Shown one piece after another: positions 27,443 through 36,777 of a DNA stretch of 64,000 nucleotides (position 1 is the stretch's first letter; each line of letters begins with the position of its first letter). Under the pieces are notes generated by a model. That model was not told the DNA's origin. It searched no databases and was given only the letters and a program-made list of their open reading frames with translations. The stretch comes from an uncultured Tolumonas sp. GTDB lineage: Bacteria > Pseudomonadota > Gammaproteobacteria > Enterobacterales > Aeromonadaceae. The stretch is taken from contig NZ_OY829944.1 in NCBI RefSeq assembly GCF_963556105.2, positions 1,771,501 through 1,835,500 on the forward strand, read 5' to 3'. Position numbers and translations under genes: made by a program.

Positions 27443-27573
27443 GATGGAATTATGGGCAATTCGCGAAGCGGCACTATAACAATACATCAAATCCAATTGG
27501 GATAATTGTTACCTAAGATCGTTTTTTCTTTCGTTTTAGGCCAGTATCATAGGGCTTAGTAAGTGATGGAAAA

Positions 27574-27804
27574 ATGGGCTACACAATGTTTTATGAGATA
27601 GAAAATGCCGTCATCAAAAGATTTAATATAGATGCTCTGCTCGAAATATGCGGTCATTTGGCCAAAGATGGGGCTGACAATGTTGACTTAATCGAGGCAT
27701 TTAGAGAGCTGAATACGTTGATAGATGATGATTATCGTTTAGTCATCGATGGTGTTATATCTGCTTTATATACATCTGTGATCGCTAAATCTGCGGAAGC
27801 CTAG
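27574..27804 (+). CDS. Hypothetical small protein
   Basis: A 76-aa mostly helical, acidic protein (IKRFNIDALLEICGHLAKDG, then ELNTLIDDDYRLVIDGVISA). The family is not recognised. The start may be ATG 27574 or ATG 27586. It lies 130 bases after the pseudophosphatase gene and may have its own promoter. Confidence 0.5.
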   Translation: MGYTMFYEIENAVIKRFNIDALLEICGHLAKDGADNVDLIEAFRELNTLIDDDYRLVIDGVISALYTSVIAKSAEA

Positions 27805-27989
27805 CATTTTGACCCATATTGGTCGGTTCGAACAAATCGAATGATATTTCTAGGCGAGCACAATCAATAGATTTACTGCTAACGAAGCCAAAACTCATTT
27901 CTGCCAATTGTGGCTACCTGTGAAAACTAAATCTCTAGCATATTTTTGCCCCTTTTCGTGCTAGGAAAGTGATTCATCTTGGTATTTAA

Positions 27990-28736
27990 CTAATCAAGTC
28001 GCCGCGCAAAATCACTTGCACTTATTCGCAGTGCTCGTTCGATAGCCTGCCTTTGTTCTAGATATCTTTCGGTCGGAATTACTACAGAAACTGCTAATTG
28101 GATCCCCCCTGAAATGCCAACAGGCAATCCAATCGCACATGAACCTAAAGCATGTTCTTCAATGTCATAGGCAAAACTTCCTGCTCGTATTTCATCAAGC
28201 TGAGCAATTAACATATCTACAGTTGATATCGTTTTCGGCGTCAGACGCTCCAACGTACCCTTGCCGTACATGGCCCAAATTTGATCATTATCGAGTCCAG
28301 CCAAAAGTGCTTTGCCTGTTGCCATTGTATAGGCAGGATAGTGCACTCCAACATCGGGAATGACGCGAACTCCTTGCTCCGATAAGAAACGATCAAGGAA
28401 AAGTACCTCTGCGCTAGCTAACGTAGATAAATCCACAGTTTCACCAGTTGCTTCAAACAGACGGAAAAGGTTAGGACGGAGTTCACTAGCGATACTAGGG
28501 CCAGATAAATCACCTAAACGGCGTAATCCCCATCCAGGTCTAACACCACCAGTTCCAGCTTGTACCAAAAACTCCAATTCCAATGCATTCACAATACGTT
28601 GAACCGTTGAACGAGCCAAGCCGGTTGCTATTGCAAGTTGTCCCAAACTCATGCCGTCCGGGTTAGATACGACCTCTCGCAGAATTGATGCTGCTCGCGA
28701 TATTACTTGGATACCTTGGCTTGAATCATTTTTCAT
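27990..28736 (-). CDS. IclR-family transcription regulator
   Basis: The N-terminal winged helix (GIQVISRAASILREVVSNPD, then MSLGQLAIATGLARSTVQRI) and the C-terminal GAF-like effector domain (AYTMATGKALLAGLDNDQIW, then AIGLPVGISGGIQLAVSVVI) are typical. ATG 28736 gives 248 aa; an upstream GTG would run into the operator. It is divergent from a Bcr/CflA exporter gene with a palindromic site between them, so it probably represses that gene and itself. Confidence 0.92.
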   Translation of the reverse strand: MKNDSSQGIQVISRAASILREVVSNPDGMSLGQLAIATGLARSTVQRIVNALELEFLVQAGTGGVRPGWGLRRLGDLSGPSIASELRPNLFRLFEATGETVDLSTLASAEVLFLDRFLSEQGVRVIPDVGVHYPAYTMATGKALLAGLDNDQIWAMYGKGTLERLTPKTISTVDMLIAQLDEIRAGSFAYDIEEHALGSCAIGLPVGISGGIQLAVSVVIPTERYLEQRQAIERALRISASDFARRLD

Positions 28737-28759
28737 TTGCTGTGCCTGTATTGTATTGT

Positions 28760-28776
28760 GATACACTTAATGTATC
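28760..28776. promoter_or_regulatory. Candidate IclR operator in the divergent promoter
   Basis: A perfect palindrome GATACA-cttaa-TGTATC, with a related half TTGTATCGTATAA at 28794-28806 that overlaps a TATAAT (28802-28807) likely to be the -10 box of the exporter gene. Confidence 0.6.
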
Positions 28777-28827
28777 GCATTGTGGTGCGGATATTGTATC
28801 GTATAATGGTTCAACAAGGTGGTTATA

Positions 28828-30051
28828 ATGTCACGCTCAGGTATTCCCGTCACGTCACCCTTCTATGTTGTTATGCTCGGACTGATGTCTGCTCTGCCGC
28901 CATTCGGGATAGATGTGGGATTACCTGCACTCCCAAACCTTCAGACAGATCTGGGGGTGACAATGGCTCAGGCGACTCAAACATTGACTTTGTTTTTGGT
29001 TGGATTTGCATTTGGCCCCGTTCTATTTGGGCCTTTATCTGATCGATACGGGCGTAAACCGATCCTATTATTTGGCGTAGCCATATTCTCTCTTGCTGCA
29101 CTTGGCTGTGCTATGGCTCGTTCAATCGAATTATTTCTAATATTACGAGTGATTCAAGGAATTGGCGCTGGTGCTGCCGCTGCGCTTCCTGCGGCCATTG
29201 TTAGAGATGTATTTTCTGGCGACATGGCAATTAACCGGCAATCCTACGTTGCGGTGGTGAACGCGGTTACACCTTTGGTTGCACCTCTCATCGGTGCGGC
29301 TATCATCAGCATCGGAACCTGGCATTCGATCTATCAAGCGCTCGCTGTTATCGGCACAATATTGTTCGTATCTGTTCTGTTCGGTTACAGAGAGACAGCG
29401 CCACGACAACCTGTGCAGGGTAATATTATCCGCTCAACCATACATGCTTATGTTCAGGTTCTTTCCAACCGTGATTACGTTTTAGCAACAGGGCTTTTTG
29501 CCGCTACATTTGGGATTATGTTTGCCTATATATCAAGTTCATCATCGGTATTTATGAATGTGCTCGGTGTTTCTGCCTCGACATACGGATTTCTTTTTGC
29601 CTTAACCGCTGTTGGCGAGATTGCAGGAGCAGCTTGCAATGGCCGTTTAGCACCACATTTTGGAGCTTCTCGCCTTCTTACTATCGCAGTCATTGGCTGT
29701 TTTATTGCTTCGGTCTCGCTACTTACTTTTGCATGGCTCGGTGTTCAGTCTGTTGCTGTGTGCACAATATGTGTTGTCATTAGTAATTTCTGTGCTGGGA
29801 TCATCATGCCCAATGCCACATATCGTGCTTTGAAAGATTTGGGATCTGTTGCTGGAAGCGCCGCTGCATTATTACGCTCTCTTCAAATGATAGCAGGTGC
29901 ATGTGCAGCGGCTGCTGTTGGATTCGTGGGAGGCAATCATATCGAAGCAATGGCATTGATTATGGCTGTTTTTGCCACTATTGCTTTTGTTCTACTGAAC
30001 ATAGCCACACGAAGAAGTGCTCGAATTTCATTGGTTGTAGGTGAGTCATAA
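28828..30051 (+). CDS. MFS exporter, Bcr/CflA family
   Basis: This is a 12-helix major facilitator drug-type exporter of 407 aa. The family motif A is GPLSDRYGRKPILLFG in the loop between helices 2 and 3, and the helix-4 region reads LRVIQGIGAGAAAALPAAIV. ATG 28828 follows AAGGTGG at a good distance. It is controlled presumably by the divergent IclR regulator. The substrate is unknown; drugs, sulfonamides or metabolites are known for the family. Confidence 0.92.
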   Translation: MSRSGIPVTSPFYVVMLGLMSALPPFGIDVGLPALPNLQTDLGVTMAQATQTLTLFLVGFAFGPVLFGPLSDRYGRKPILLFGVAIFSLAALGCAMARSIELFLILRVIQGIGAGAAAALPAAIVRDVFSGDMAINRQSYVAVVNAVTPLVAPLIGAAIISIGTWHSIYQALAVIGTILFVSVLFGYRETAPRQPVQGNIIRSTIHAYVQVLSNRDYVLATGLFAATFGIMFAYISSSSSVFMNVLGVSASTYGFLFALTAVGEIAGAACNGRLAPHFGASRLLTIAVIGCFIASVSLLTFAWLGVQSVAVCTICVVISNFCAGIIMPNATYRALKDLGSVAGSAAALLRSLQMIAGACAAAAVGFVGGNHIEAMALIMAVFATIAFVLLNIATRRSARISLVVGES

Positions 30052-30652
30052 AGAGTAATCCAGAGTATTAAGGATCATAATAAAATGGCAACGTTCACAT
30101 AGGTATGCTGCCATTTCTAAATCGATTATGTCCATCACCGTGACAGCGCAATGTTCGCTGTCACGAAATTGCTCCATCTTAAATCACGTCCGTTTGTATT
30201 CTTACACCACAAAACAGTATTCAGTGAACTCTTTGTTCACTCGATAGTTTTTTATCATTGCGGGAACATCAAATTTTCCCACAAAGTCCGGTTGCCATCA
30301 AATGAGTCTTATTTTGCCAGTTCTGGATGTTTGCTCCTATGGACTTATATAAAGACAACTTCTGGTTACATACGACGGAAAAATGAGCATTTATTATGAT
30401 TGGATTTGTTTGGGGCTGATTGGTGGTCTATAGCAGGCTGTTTTGGGCTCAAATTGAGTTTTTTGGGCGGATGGGGAATTATTATTTCATTTATTAATTA
30501 TTTTGGTTGCACTGCAAATAGGCCTTTGCTAGAATTATTGTGAGATATTTTTAATTTAATGCTTGTAAAAAGTGTTGCGTTGCTTTATGGTTGAATTGTG
30601 CTGGCGAATGGTCGCTTGCTACAGAGCTAATTCATCCTAAAGGAACCTATCT
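30052..30652. other. Noncoding stretch with tandem hairpins
   Basis: No convincing gene. A frame at 30151-30399 (82 codons) lacks a ribosome site and reads like noise. Three inverted repeats follow one another: CGTGACAGCG/CGCTGTCACG (30139-30165, ten pairs), AGTGAAC/GTTCACT (30223-30241) and GGGAA/TTCCC (about 30262-30280). None has a T-run. A structured RNA or an operator array is possible. Near 30640 AAAGGA serves the next gene. Confidence 0.4.
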
Positions 30653-31108
30653 ATGAGTAAAAATTCAAAAGCTACATCTGCTCCAAAATTCATTCAGCTG
30701 CAACCGTTTGATACTGCTACACAAATCATCAATTCTTTTACTATCCCTGAACGTACTACGTTGCTGATGGTATCGATAGAAACGCTTAACTCTCTGATCA
30801 ACCCTAACAATATCTATTTGGATGACCCGTTTGAGTTGTTTGCCAGCTGCATGGGAATTGCAGAAGACATTCGTTTACACGCTGATGAAGCAGAACAAGT
30901 TCTGTGCGATAAAGTTCGGGCATTAACTGACGACCAGTACAATGATCTGTTCAATACCTGCTTCTCGTTTTGGGGCTGGGAAAACAAATCCGCTATGGAG
31001 TTTTTCTTCGCAAATTCAGAGACCGATCCTGTTTCACCATTGTTACGTCGTGCTCTGTGTGCAAATGTTCCCAAGATGGCAGCTACGATCCCAGCTATTC
31101 TGCGCTAG
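30653..31108 (+). CDS. Hypothetical protein
   Basis: A 151-aa soluble protein of unrecognised family, predicted mainly helical (ELFASCMGIAEDIRLHADEA, EQVLCDKVRALTDDQYNDLF). AAAGGA lies 8 bases before the ATG, and codon use looks like that of genuine genes. It is monocistronic by spacing. Confidence 0.6.
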   Translation: MSKNSKATSAPKFIQLQPFDTATQIINSFTIPERTTLLMVSIETLNSLINPNNIYLDDPFELFASCMGIAEDIRLHADEAEQVLCDKVRALTDDQYNDLFNTCFSFWGWENKSAMEFFFANSETDPVSPLLRRALCANVPKMAATIPAILR

Positions 31109-31178
31109 GTATTGATGAATAAACAGTAGTCTTTCTGGCTGCTTATTATAGTTTTTTGCATCCAATATAATGTTTAGG

Positions 31179-31209
31179 TTATTGAAAATATTCACATTTA
31201 AGTGAAGGG
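31179..31209. repeat. 31-bp repeated element, copy 1
   Basis: TTATTGAAAATATTCACATT followed by TAAGTGAAGGG. It is identical to 31862-31892 except for two bases. The core TTCAC...GTGAA is an inverted repeat. Both copies lie in front of orphan genes, here 137 bases before the P-loop kinase gene. Confidence 0.75.
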
Positions 31210-31346
31210 TTCAGTATTGTCCAAAACAGGGATTCCCAATGATTGGAATTAATGGTCAAAAAATGAAAGAAATTAATTAACAGTGTTCTGCGGGGAATAA
31301 ATTAGCCAGAGTTGCCGCGTAGGACACTATTTTGGAGGGGAAAATA

Positions 31347-31739
31347 GTGCGTATTTATATTATTCGTGGGCTTCCTGGGAGTGGCAAGAGCACTAAAGCG
31401 AAGACATTGAACGGTATTCATCTGGAAGCAGATATGTTTTTTTACCGCGACGGTGAATATTGCTTTGATAAAACAAAGGTAAGAGATGCGCACCGGTGGT
31501 GTCAGAAAACAGCTCGCCAAGCAATGGAGAGTGGCATGGATGTTGTGATTGCTAATACGTTTTGTGAAACGAGGGAGATCCAGCCTTATCTGGATTTTGC
31601 GAAAGCGACTGGGCATCAGGTGAAAGTATATACCATGGAAAATAGATATGGCTCTATTCATGGCGTACCAGAGGAAACCATTCAGCGCATGAGTACGCGC
31701 TGGGAACATTACGAAGGAGAAGAGACATGTGTTGATTAA
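31347..31739 (+). CDS. Small P-loop kinase-like ATPase
   Basis: The 130-aa protein opens with IYIIRGLPGSGKSTKAK, a Walker A at residues 6-13, followed by LEADMFFYRDGEYCFD and AHRWCQKTARQAMESGMDVV. This order matches the N4BP2-like / polynucleotide-kinase-like P-loop family of small phosphotransferases. The GTG at 31347 is chosen because GGAGGGG lies before it; an upstream TTG would overlap that site. The substrate (RNA end, nucleotide or small molecule) is not evident. The gene follows a 31-bp repeated element. Confidence 0.8.
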   Translation: MRIYIIRGLPGSGKSTKAKTLNGIHLEADMFFYRDGEYCFDKTKVRDAHRWCQKTARQAMESGMDVVIANTFCETREIQPYLDFAKATGHQVKVYTMENRYGSIHGVPEETIQRMSTRWEHYEGEETCVD

Positions 31740-31861
31740 GAAAGGTTGATTTTTGAATTTGGATGTCTCGATGGCATATGACGACATCGACACAGAGGCA
31801 TTACTGATCTTCTTCAGTAATGTGGTTATCGCAAAACACAGAAAAACGAACTGATTGTAAT

Positions 31862-31892
31862 TTATTGAAAATATTCACATTAATGTGAAGGG
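31862..31892. repeat. 31-bp repeated element, copy 2
   Basis: TTATTGAAAATATTCACATT followed by AATGTGAAGGG. Here the core TTCACATTAATGTGAA is a perfect 16-bp palindrome. The two differences from copy 1 are at mirror-related positions. It lies 67 bases before the next orphan gene. Confidence 0.75.
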
Positions 31893-31959
31893 CACCATTT
31901 TTTCTGAAATCAGAAGTGCTTGCAATCGGAATTAAATTTTATTTTTAATAAGGAATATT

Positions 31960-32781
31960 ATGGATACTCTACACAGTGTATATAGCAAAATTGTCAGGTT
32001 TGACGAAGTAGAATATGACGCCAACTTAAAACTGTTTGAATCATTAGCCTTAACTCACGTTGAGAAAATTTGTCTTTTAGATGCAGGAACGGTTTATTTG
32101 TACTACAACCCATGCCACCCCTTGTCGGCTGAATTTTTTAAAAAAATTCTTTTTACTCAAGAAATAAAACGAGAGGGATCAGACTCCGAGGATGTGGTTT
32201 TAATGCTCGATGACGAATACTCAGAGGATGAGGAATGCTCGGATGATGGTGAATACTCAGTCGACGAAGATGATTCACCCATGTGTCTAGGTTTTATCCA
32301 TTACGATAGTGACGAACACAACGCTTTACTGGATAAACTGAGCCCATTAAATACATGGCAATTTGAGTTGGTTTGTAGATCTGTCCTCGCATTTTTGTAT
32401 GAACCAGACGGCCCGAATCAAGTGATGAGTTCTCGATTTACTGTCGAAGAAGTTAAAGAAATTTTATCTCCGTTCACACGACTTCAACAGATTGCGCTTA
32501 TTGAGTACATAGAACAAGCAGCTATCGATTTTTTTGATGATATTTTAGGTCAAGTGTATTGGCATCGAGTCGCCATGGCTTTTACTGATAAACGCAGTGG
32601 CGATGGACACATTAGCTATAAACATAATGATTTGCTGCAAAAATATGATTTGTTGGATGAAGTTTCGCGTCGACGCCTGTCGTTGTGCTGTTCGAGTTAT
32701 TGGTTGCATGAGGACACGCGGGACGAGTTATTTGGGTGGATATCTATTCATCAATATAAGCGACCCTATATCTTGCATTAA
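31960..32781 (+). CDS. Hypothetical protein with an acidic insert
   Basis: A 273-aa protein of unrecognised family. Residues of about 70-107 are extremely acidic (LDDEYSEDEECSDDGEYSVD, EDDSP), a likely disordered linker between a short N-terminal part and a longer helical C-terminal part (FTVEEVKEILSPFTRLQQIA). AAGGAA precedes the ATG. A 31-bp repeat shared with the P-loop gene lies in its leader, hinting at common control. Confidence 0.6.
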   Translation: MDTLHSVYSKIVRFDEVEYDANLKLFESLALTHVEKICLLDAGTVYLYYNPCHPLSAEFFKKILFTQEIKREGSDSEDVVLMLDDEYSEDEECSDDGEYSVDEDDSPMCLGFIHYDSDEHNALLDKLSPLNTWQFELVCRSVLAFLYEPDGPNQVMSSRFTVEEVKEILSPFTRLQQIALIEYIEQAAIDFFDDILGQVYWHRVAMAFTDKRSGDGHISYKHNDLLQKYDLLDEVSRRRLSLCCSSYWLHEDTRDELFGWISIHQYKRPYILH

Positions 32782-32869
32782 TTATTGATTTATAACGAAA
32801 TGTTCCGGAATTGTATTAAATAAAAATAAGAAATAGAGTTTACGGTGACAAGAATTATAGAAAGCAGCT

Positions 32870-32902
32870 AAGGCCGATGTTCATAACGAACTCGGCCTTT
32901 TA
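32870..32902 (+). terminator. Intrinsic terminator
   Basis: Stem AAGGCCGA-t-GTTC with loop ATAAC and GAAC-TCGGCCTT, ending in TTTT. It stops transcription from the 273-aa gene. Confidence 0.85.
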
Positions 32903-33312
32903 CGTATCTAAGACACATGACTCGTTCACATTACTAGTGTTGTACGATGACCAGATAGGGTTGGTTAGCAGTATATTGCAAAATAAATTGACATATTAGT
33001 GTTTATATGATTGAATTTTAAAACCATCTATTAATGGTAACTTATATATTTAATTATTTAGGCGTGTTATTTGTCCAATGGACAAGAGTCAGGATGACCA
33101 GGTAATACTGCCACATGCATAAAACAAAACTAAAAATTTGATTTTGAAACTAGTGATACCTATGTCTTTTGGGTAGGGCATTTATTGGCGCATAAACACG
33201 TGCCACTGGTGGTTCTATTGCTAAATTAAAAGAAGCTGGTATTGCATGCACTTCTGTGAATGGTTTACAGAGGGCTTTCAAAACTTATTGTCTATCGGAG
33301 ACTAGTTTTATG
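32903..33312. other. Intergenic stretch left of IS481 copy 1
   Basis: No full gene. A palindrome TTGTCCA-A-TGGACAA lies at 33071-33085. From about 33200 the plus strand reads RATGGSIAKLKEAGIACTSV NGLQRAF without a start, which looks like a gene fragment that I cannot assign. The IS481 target duplication TTTTATG ends the stretch at 33306-33312. Confidence 0.35.
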
Positions 33313-34515
33313 TGTATTAGTCGCGACTTGATCTGACACTTCTGTTTGAAAAGAAGAGAGTTACCGGTTTTGATATGGGTGTCGAATCCTTAATCAAAAC
33401 AACCTAGAGGTAACTCTCATGATCCATAGTAACAATCCCGTTATTAAACACAAAGCAGGTCTTCTCAATTTGGCAGAAGAGCTGAATAACGTTTCCCGTG
33501 CCTGTAAAGTCATGGGCGTATCCAGAGACACCTTCTATCGCTATAAAGAACTGGTCGAAGAAGGTGGTATCGATGCTTTGCTTGATAAATCTCGACGCGC
33601 TCCCAACTTAAAAAATCGCACTGACGATACGACAGAACAAGCTGTCATCAATTATGCCATTGAGTATCCGGCACATGGACAACAGCGAACCAGTAATGAA
33701 CTTCGTAAACAGGGCATCTTCATCTCGGGAAGTGGTGTGCGTTCAGTCTGGCTACGTCATGATTTAGAGAACTTTAAAAAACGACTTAAGGCGCTGGAAC
33801 ACAAGGTGGCTCAAGACGGTATATTGCTGTCTGACGCTCAAATTGCAGCGCTGGAACGCAAGCAGCAGGATGATGAAGTCTGTGGCGAAATTGAAACGAT
33901 GCATCCAGGTTATCTGGGCTCACAGGACACGTTTTATGTTGGCAATCTAAAAGGTGTCGGAAGAATTTATCAACAAACGTTCGTCGATACCTATTCCAAA
34001 GTTGCTTATTGCAAACTGTATACAACAAAAACGCCCATTACAGCCGCCGACTTGCTGAATGATCGCGTATTACCGTTTTTTGCAGCTCAGAATATTCCGA
34101 TGCTGCGAATATTGACCGACCGAGGCACGGAATATTGCGGGAAAGTTGAGCAGCACGATTACCAGTTATATCTGGCCATTAACGATATCGATCATACAAA
34201 AACAAAAGCAATGTCCCCGCAGACGAACGGCATTTGCGAACGATTCCATAAGACAATCCTTCAGGAGTTTTACCAAGTCACATTCAGGAAAAAGCTGTAC
34301 AGCGATTTAGATAGTCTTCAGTCAGATCTGGACATCTGGTTGAGCTATTACAATAATCAGCGAACCCATCAAGGAAAAATGTGCTGTGGCCGAACACCAA
34401 TGGAAACGTTTATTGATGGTAAAAAAGTCTGGGAAGAAAAGAATTTGAACCAGATTTAATCTGACAGACACCCATTAAAAATCGGTAACTGTCAGATCTT
34501 GTCTGAACTAGTACA
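33313..34515 (+). mobile_element. IS481-family insertion sequence, copy 1, complete
   Basis: A 1203-bp element bounded by inverted ends TGTATTAGTCGCGACTTGAT and (reverse) TGTACTAGTTCAGACAAGAT, both continuing into CTGACA. Perfect 7-bp target duplications TTTTATG flank it at 33306-33312 and 34516-34522. A single transposase fills it. It is nearly identical to the copy at 53565-54767. Confidence 0.95.
33419..34459 (+). CDS. IS481-family transposase, copy 1
   Basis: This is a 346-aa DDE transposase that cuts and joins the element ends. The N-terminal helix-turn-helix (NVSRACKVMGVSRDTFYRYK) is followed by a Leu/Arg-rich linker and the integrase core. The first Asp lies in FVDTYSKVAYCKLY, the second in RILTDRGTEYCG and the Glu in QTNGICERFHKT. 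C-terminal YYNNQRTHQG is typical of the family. All catalytic residues are kept, so it should be active. It differs from copy 2 at residue 32 (Met here, Ile there). Confidence 0.95.
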   Translation: MIHSNNPVIKHKAGLLNLAEELNNVSRACKVMGVSRDTFYRYKELVEEGGIDALLDKSRRAPNLKNRTDDTTEQAVINYAIEYPAHGQQRTSNELRKQGIFISGSGVRSVWLRHDLENFKKRLKALEHKVAQDGILLSDAQIAALERKQQDDEVCGEIETMHPGYLGSQDTFYVGNLKGVGRIYQQTFVDTYSKVAYCKLYTTKTPITAADLLNDRVLPFFAAQNIPMLRILTDRGTEYCGKVEQHDYQLYLAINDIDHTKTKAMSPQTNGICERFHKTILQEFYQVTFRKKLYSDLDSLQSDLDIWLSYYNNQRTHQGKMCCGRTPMETFIDGKKVWEEKNLNQI

Positions 34516-34522
34516 TTTTATG

Positions 34523-35144
34523 CATACTCGATCTGTTTTTTTATCCCCCAACCACTCTTATGAAGTCGCTTTTTCAGCAACTAAATTCATTTTTATTGCT
34601 CGTCTGTGGCTTAAATTAGTCGCTTTCTGTCGTTTTAAACTCCAATCAATTATTTGCCTACTTTCATCTGGCTGCCTCAACGAACAAAAATCTCATACGG
34701 TCCTTCTGTGCTCGTTCTGTGTCACCAAATTTGATGAAGTGCGAGCAGTACATTTTCTTACGTTTCATTATGAACATATAGCGCAAGAAATTGTGGTCAT
34801 TTCATGTTGTCGCCGAACTAGAGTACAGTCAGTACTGATGTATATCGGAGCCGTGAATGTCACACATTACGATATCGCAGTAGATATTCTTTCAATTGAC
34901 TTGCTTCGCTCCAATGCGTTATCGCCCCATTCAATTAAAAAATTTAACAATGGTAATTTTGCTTCTAGTCCATATCGAATGGAGTATGGATTTGCGTTGA
35001 TTTCATTTTAACAACCCATAACAGCTATTTCTGAATTAGGTATATCACTGATGGTGTTGTTGTATCTGATTCACCATATTTAGCTAATTAGCATGTATTG
35101 GTAGACAGGATATTTTATCCATTCTTTAAATAAGAGGGTTATCT
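34523..35144. other. Stretch right of IS481 copy 1, no convincing gene
   Basis: A long open frame (34499-35011, 170 codons) starts inside the insertion element end, has no ribosome site and an unnatural composition rich in Cys, Phe and Ser, so I do not call it. The last 50 bases hold AGAGGG and the start region of the following gene. Confidence 0.35.
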
Positions 35145-35477
35145 ATGAATGATCGCATTGAAGATAGAATCATCAATCAAAATGATTTTGCTGAGTCTTG
35201 CTATATTTATGACATTGAACTAATTGATGAGTCTGTTGAAGTGAGTGGCGCAAGAACAGAACTTGAACGCCAGCAGGCTATATTTACGATGAATCAGTGG
35301 ATACAAGACAGTTGGGGTGAGAAAAAGTATGCCGTTATAGCAAGTAACAAGGTGATCTCACGGCATAATGCGGAATTTGCCTTAGTTAAGAATAAAGCTT
35401 TCATGATCGCTGATTGTTATATGGTGGATGATGATGCTTATCTGGATATTGATGAGCCTGAGTTAGTAGATAAATAA
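35145..35477 (+). CDS. Hypothetical acidic protein
   Basis: A 110-aa acidic protein of unrecognised family, rich in Asp and Glu (ending DDDAYLDIDEPELVDK). AGAGGG lies before the ATG. A second small gene follows after 3 bases, so the two are probably expressed together. Confidence 0.55.
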   Translation: MNDRIEDRIINQNDFAESCYIYDIELIDESVEVSGARTELERQQAIFTMNQWIQDSWGEKKYAVIASNKVISRHNAEFALVKNKAFMIADCYMVDDDAYLDIDEPELVDK

Positions 35478-35480
35478 AAG

Positions 35481-35714
35481 TTGATTTCGCCCGTGTCATT
35501 TGATGGGTTCTATTACATTTTAGTCGGTGCGAATGATTTTGCAGGGACATTATGTTGGGAGCGACTAACAAAAGAAAATGGCAGCGTTACTTTCATGCAT
35601 CAGAAGCTATATTGCGAACAACTGTTAGGTTGGTGCTATAGCGAAGAATTGTTTTTAACCAATGAGGATAGAGGGCGAAAGATAGAAAATGAAAAAATTG
35701 CATCGTTAATGTAA
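35481..35714 (+). CDS. Hypothetical small protein
   Basis: A frame of 77 codons from TTG 35481; GTG 35493 is an alternative start (73 aa). It follows the previous gene directly and probably depends on translational coupling, since no good ribosome site is seen. The sequence (FDGFYYILVGANDFAGTLCW) suggests a small beta-rich protein. The family is unknown. Confidence 0.45.
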   Translation: MISPVSFDGFYYILVGANDFAGTLCWERLTKENGSVTFMHQKLYCEQLLGWCYSEELFLTNEDRGRKIENEKIASLM

Positions 35715-35946
35715 TGCAGATATTTGCTCTTTAATAATTTGGTGAAAAACTGTAAATGCAGAACTGCTGAGTGCTGTTCTAATTAGGCATGAAAAGCAGG
35801 CTGTTTTTCTATGGTGATTTCTAAGCTAATTATCATAGATAAAATCATCCATATTGATTTTGGCTTGTATTGTATTTACAGGAATTAATAATCGTTTTAT
35901 TTACAATGTTTTGTTAAGGTCGGAATATAGTTGATGGTGGTTTTAG

Positions 35947-35990
35947 AAAAATGACCGTTGATGATTGTATCGATTTAGACGGTCATTTTT
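35947..35990. terminator. Bidirectional terminator between convergent genes
   Basis: Stem AAAAATGACCGT/ACGGTCATTTTT with a 20-base loop, T-run on both strands. It separates the plus-strand pair ending at 35714 from the minus-strand gene ending at 36073. Confidence 0.8.
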
Positions 35991-36072
35991 CATTTCGAAT
36001 ATCACTTTTATTACCCTTATGAATTCAGATAATGAGAAACTAGGTTAGTTTTTAAGTGATGATATGTAGCGT

Positions 36073-36777
36073 TTAAGCAGAGAGCTGTTCTAATTTTAAG
36101 CCTATTTTTTCATACAACTCTTTTGTCGTCTCGTTGATACCAAAGAAGCTTACGATATCGCTTAAATTGGAGAAATGTGCAGCATTATGACGCATTCTTT
36201 CGATATCCATGAGTGAATCATTGATAATTGAACACACATACAATCCATTAATTGTTTGATAAAGCTCATATTCTGTCCATCGCGTAGTAGAGTAGCAGTC
36301 TCCATTTGAGTGACTAGCAAGCAAACAACCTTTAAATTTTAGATCTTGGTCCCCATCGCGGCGTAAGGTTACTTCTTCATATTGGTTATTATCATCAATG
36401 TTCTCATTGGGTGTTAAGTCGTAACATTCATCAGGTCCCAATAAGCTCCAATCTATATTTCTAATATTCGTGTGTTTATTTATCAAATCAATAATATCAC
36501 TTTCATCAAGAGGCTCATCATCATCGTCAATGACTTCTAATTTTAATTCATTAAAATTCCAATCATAGCTTTCACTTATTTTTAACTCAGTAGGGTGGTA
36601 TGGCGGGTGACTATATCCAACCTCGAAAGTAACATTGATACCATCTGCTGATAATTCATGAAATGCCCCGCAATGATTAATGTTTTCCTCATCATCATAA
36701 AAAAAGCAATCAGAACTAAAAGTTAATTTTGCTGATTTAATTATTGCCACGAACTCGCTTTCATTTACTCTTTTCAT
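36073..36777 (-). CDS. Hypothetical acidic protein
   Basis: A 234-aa protein of unrecognised family. ATG 36777 (MKRVNESEFVAIIKSAKL) is chosen because of a GAGG site; the frame runs 13 codons further upstream without support. It is rich in Asp and Asn (EVIDDDDEPLDESDIIDLIN), soluble, with no membrane segment. Its isolation and composition resemble single-gene cargo of accessory regions. Confidence 0.6.
   Translation of the reverse strand: MKRVNESEFVAIIKSAKLTFSSDCFFYDDEENINHCGAFHELSADGINVTFEVGYSHPPYHPTELKISESYDWNFNELKLEVIDDDDEPLDESDIIDLINKHTNIRNIDWSLLGPDECYDLTPNENIDDNNQYEEVTLRRDGDQDLKFKGCLLASHSNGDCYSTTRWTEYELYQTINGLYVCSIINDSLMDIERMRHNAAHFSNLSDIVSFFGINETTKELYEKIGLKLEQLSA

Noticed and set aside
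30139-30280. Retron-like RNA
   Set aside because: Hairpins are present but no reverse transcriptase follows; the only RT is the group II remnant 27 kb away.
30151-30399. 82-codon frame in the hairpin stretch
   Set aside because: No ribosome site; it runs through inverted repeats and reads like random sequence.
34499-35011. 170-codon open frame starting in the IS481 end
   Set aside because: It starts inside the insertion element, lacks a ribosome site and has an unlikely composition (many Cys, Phe, Ser). Treated as noise.
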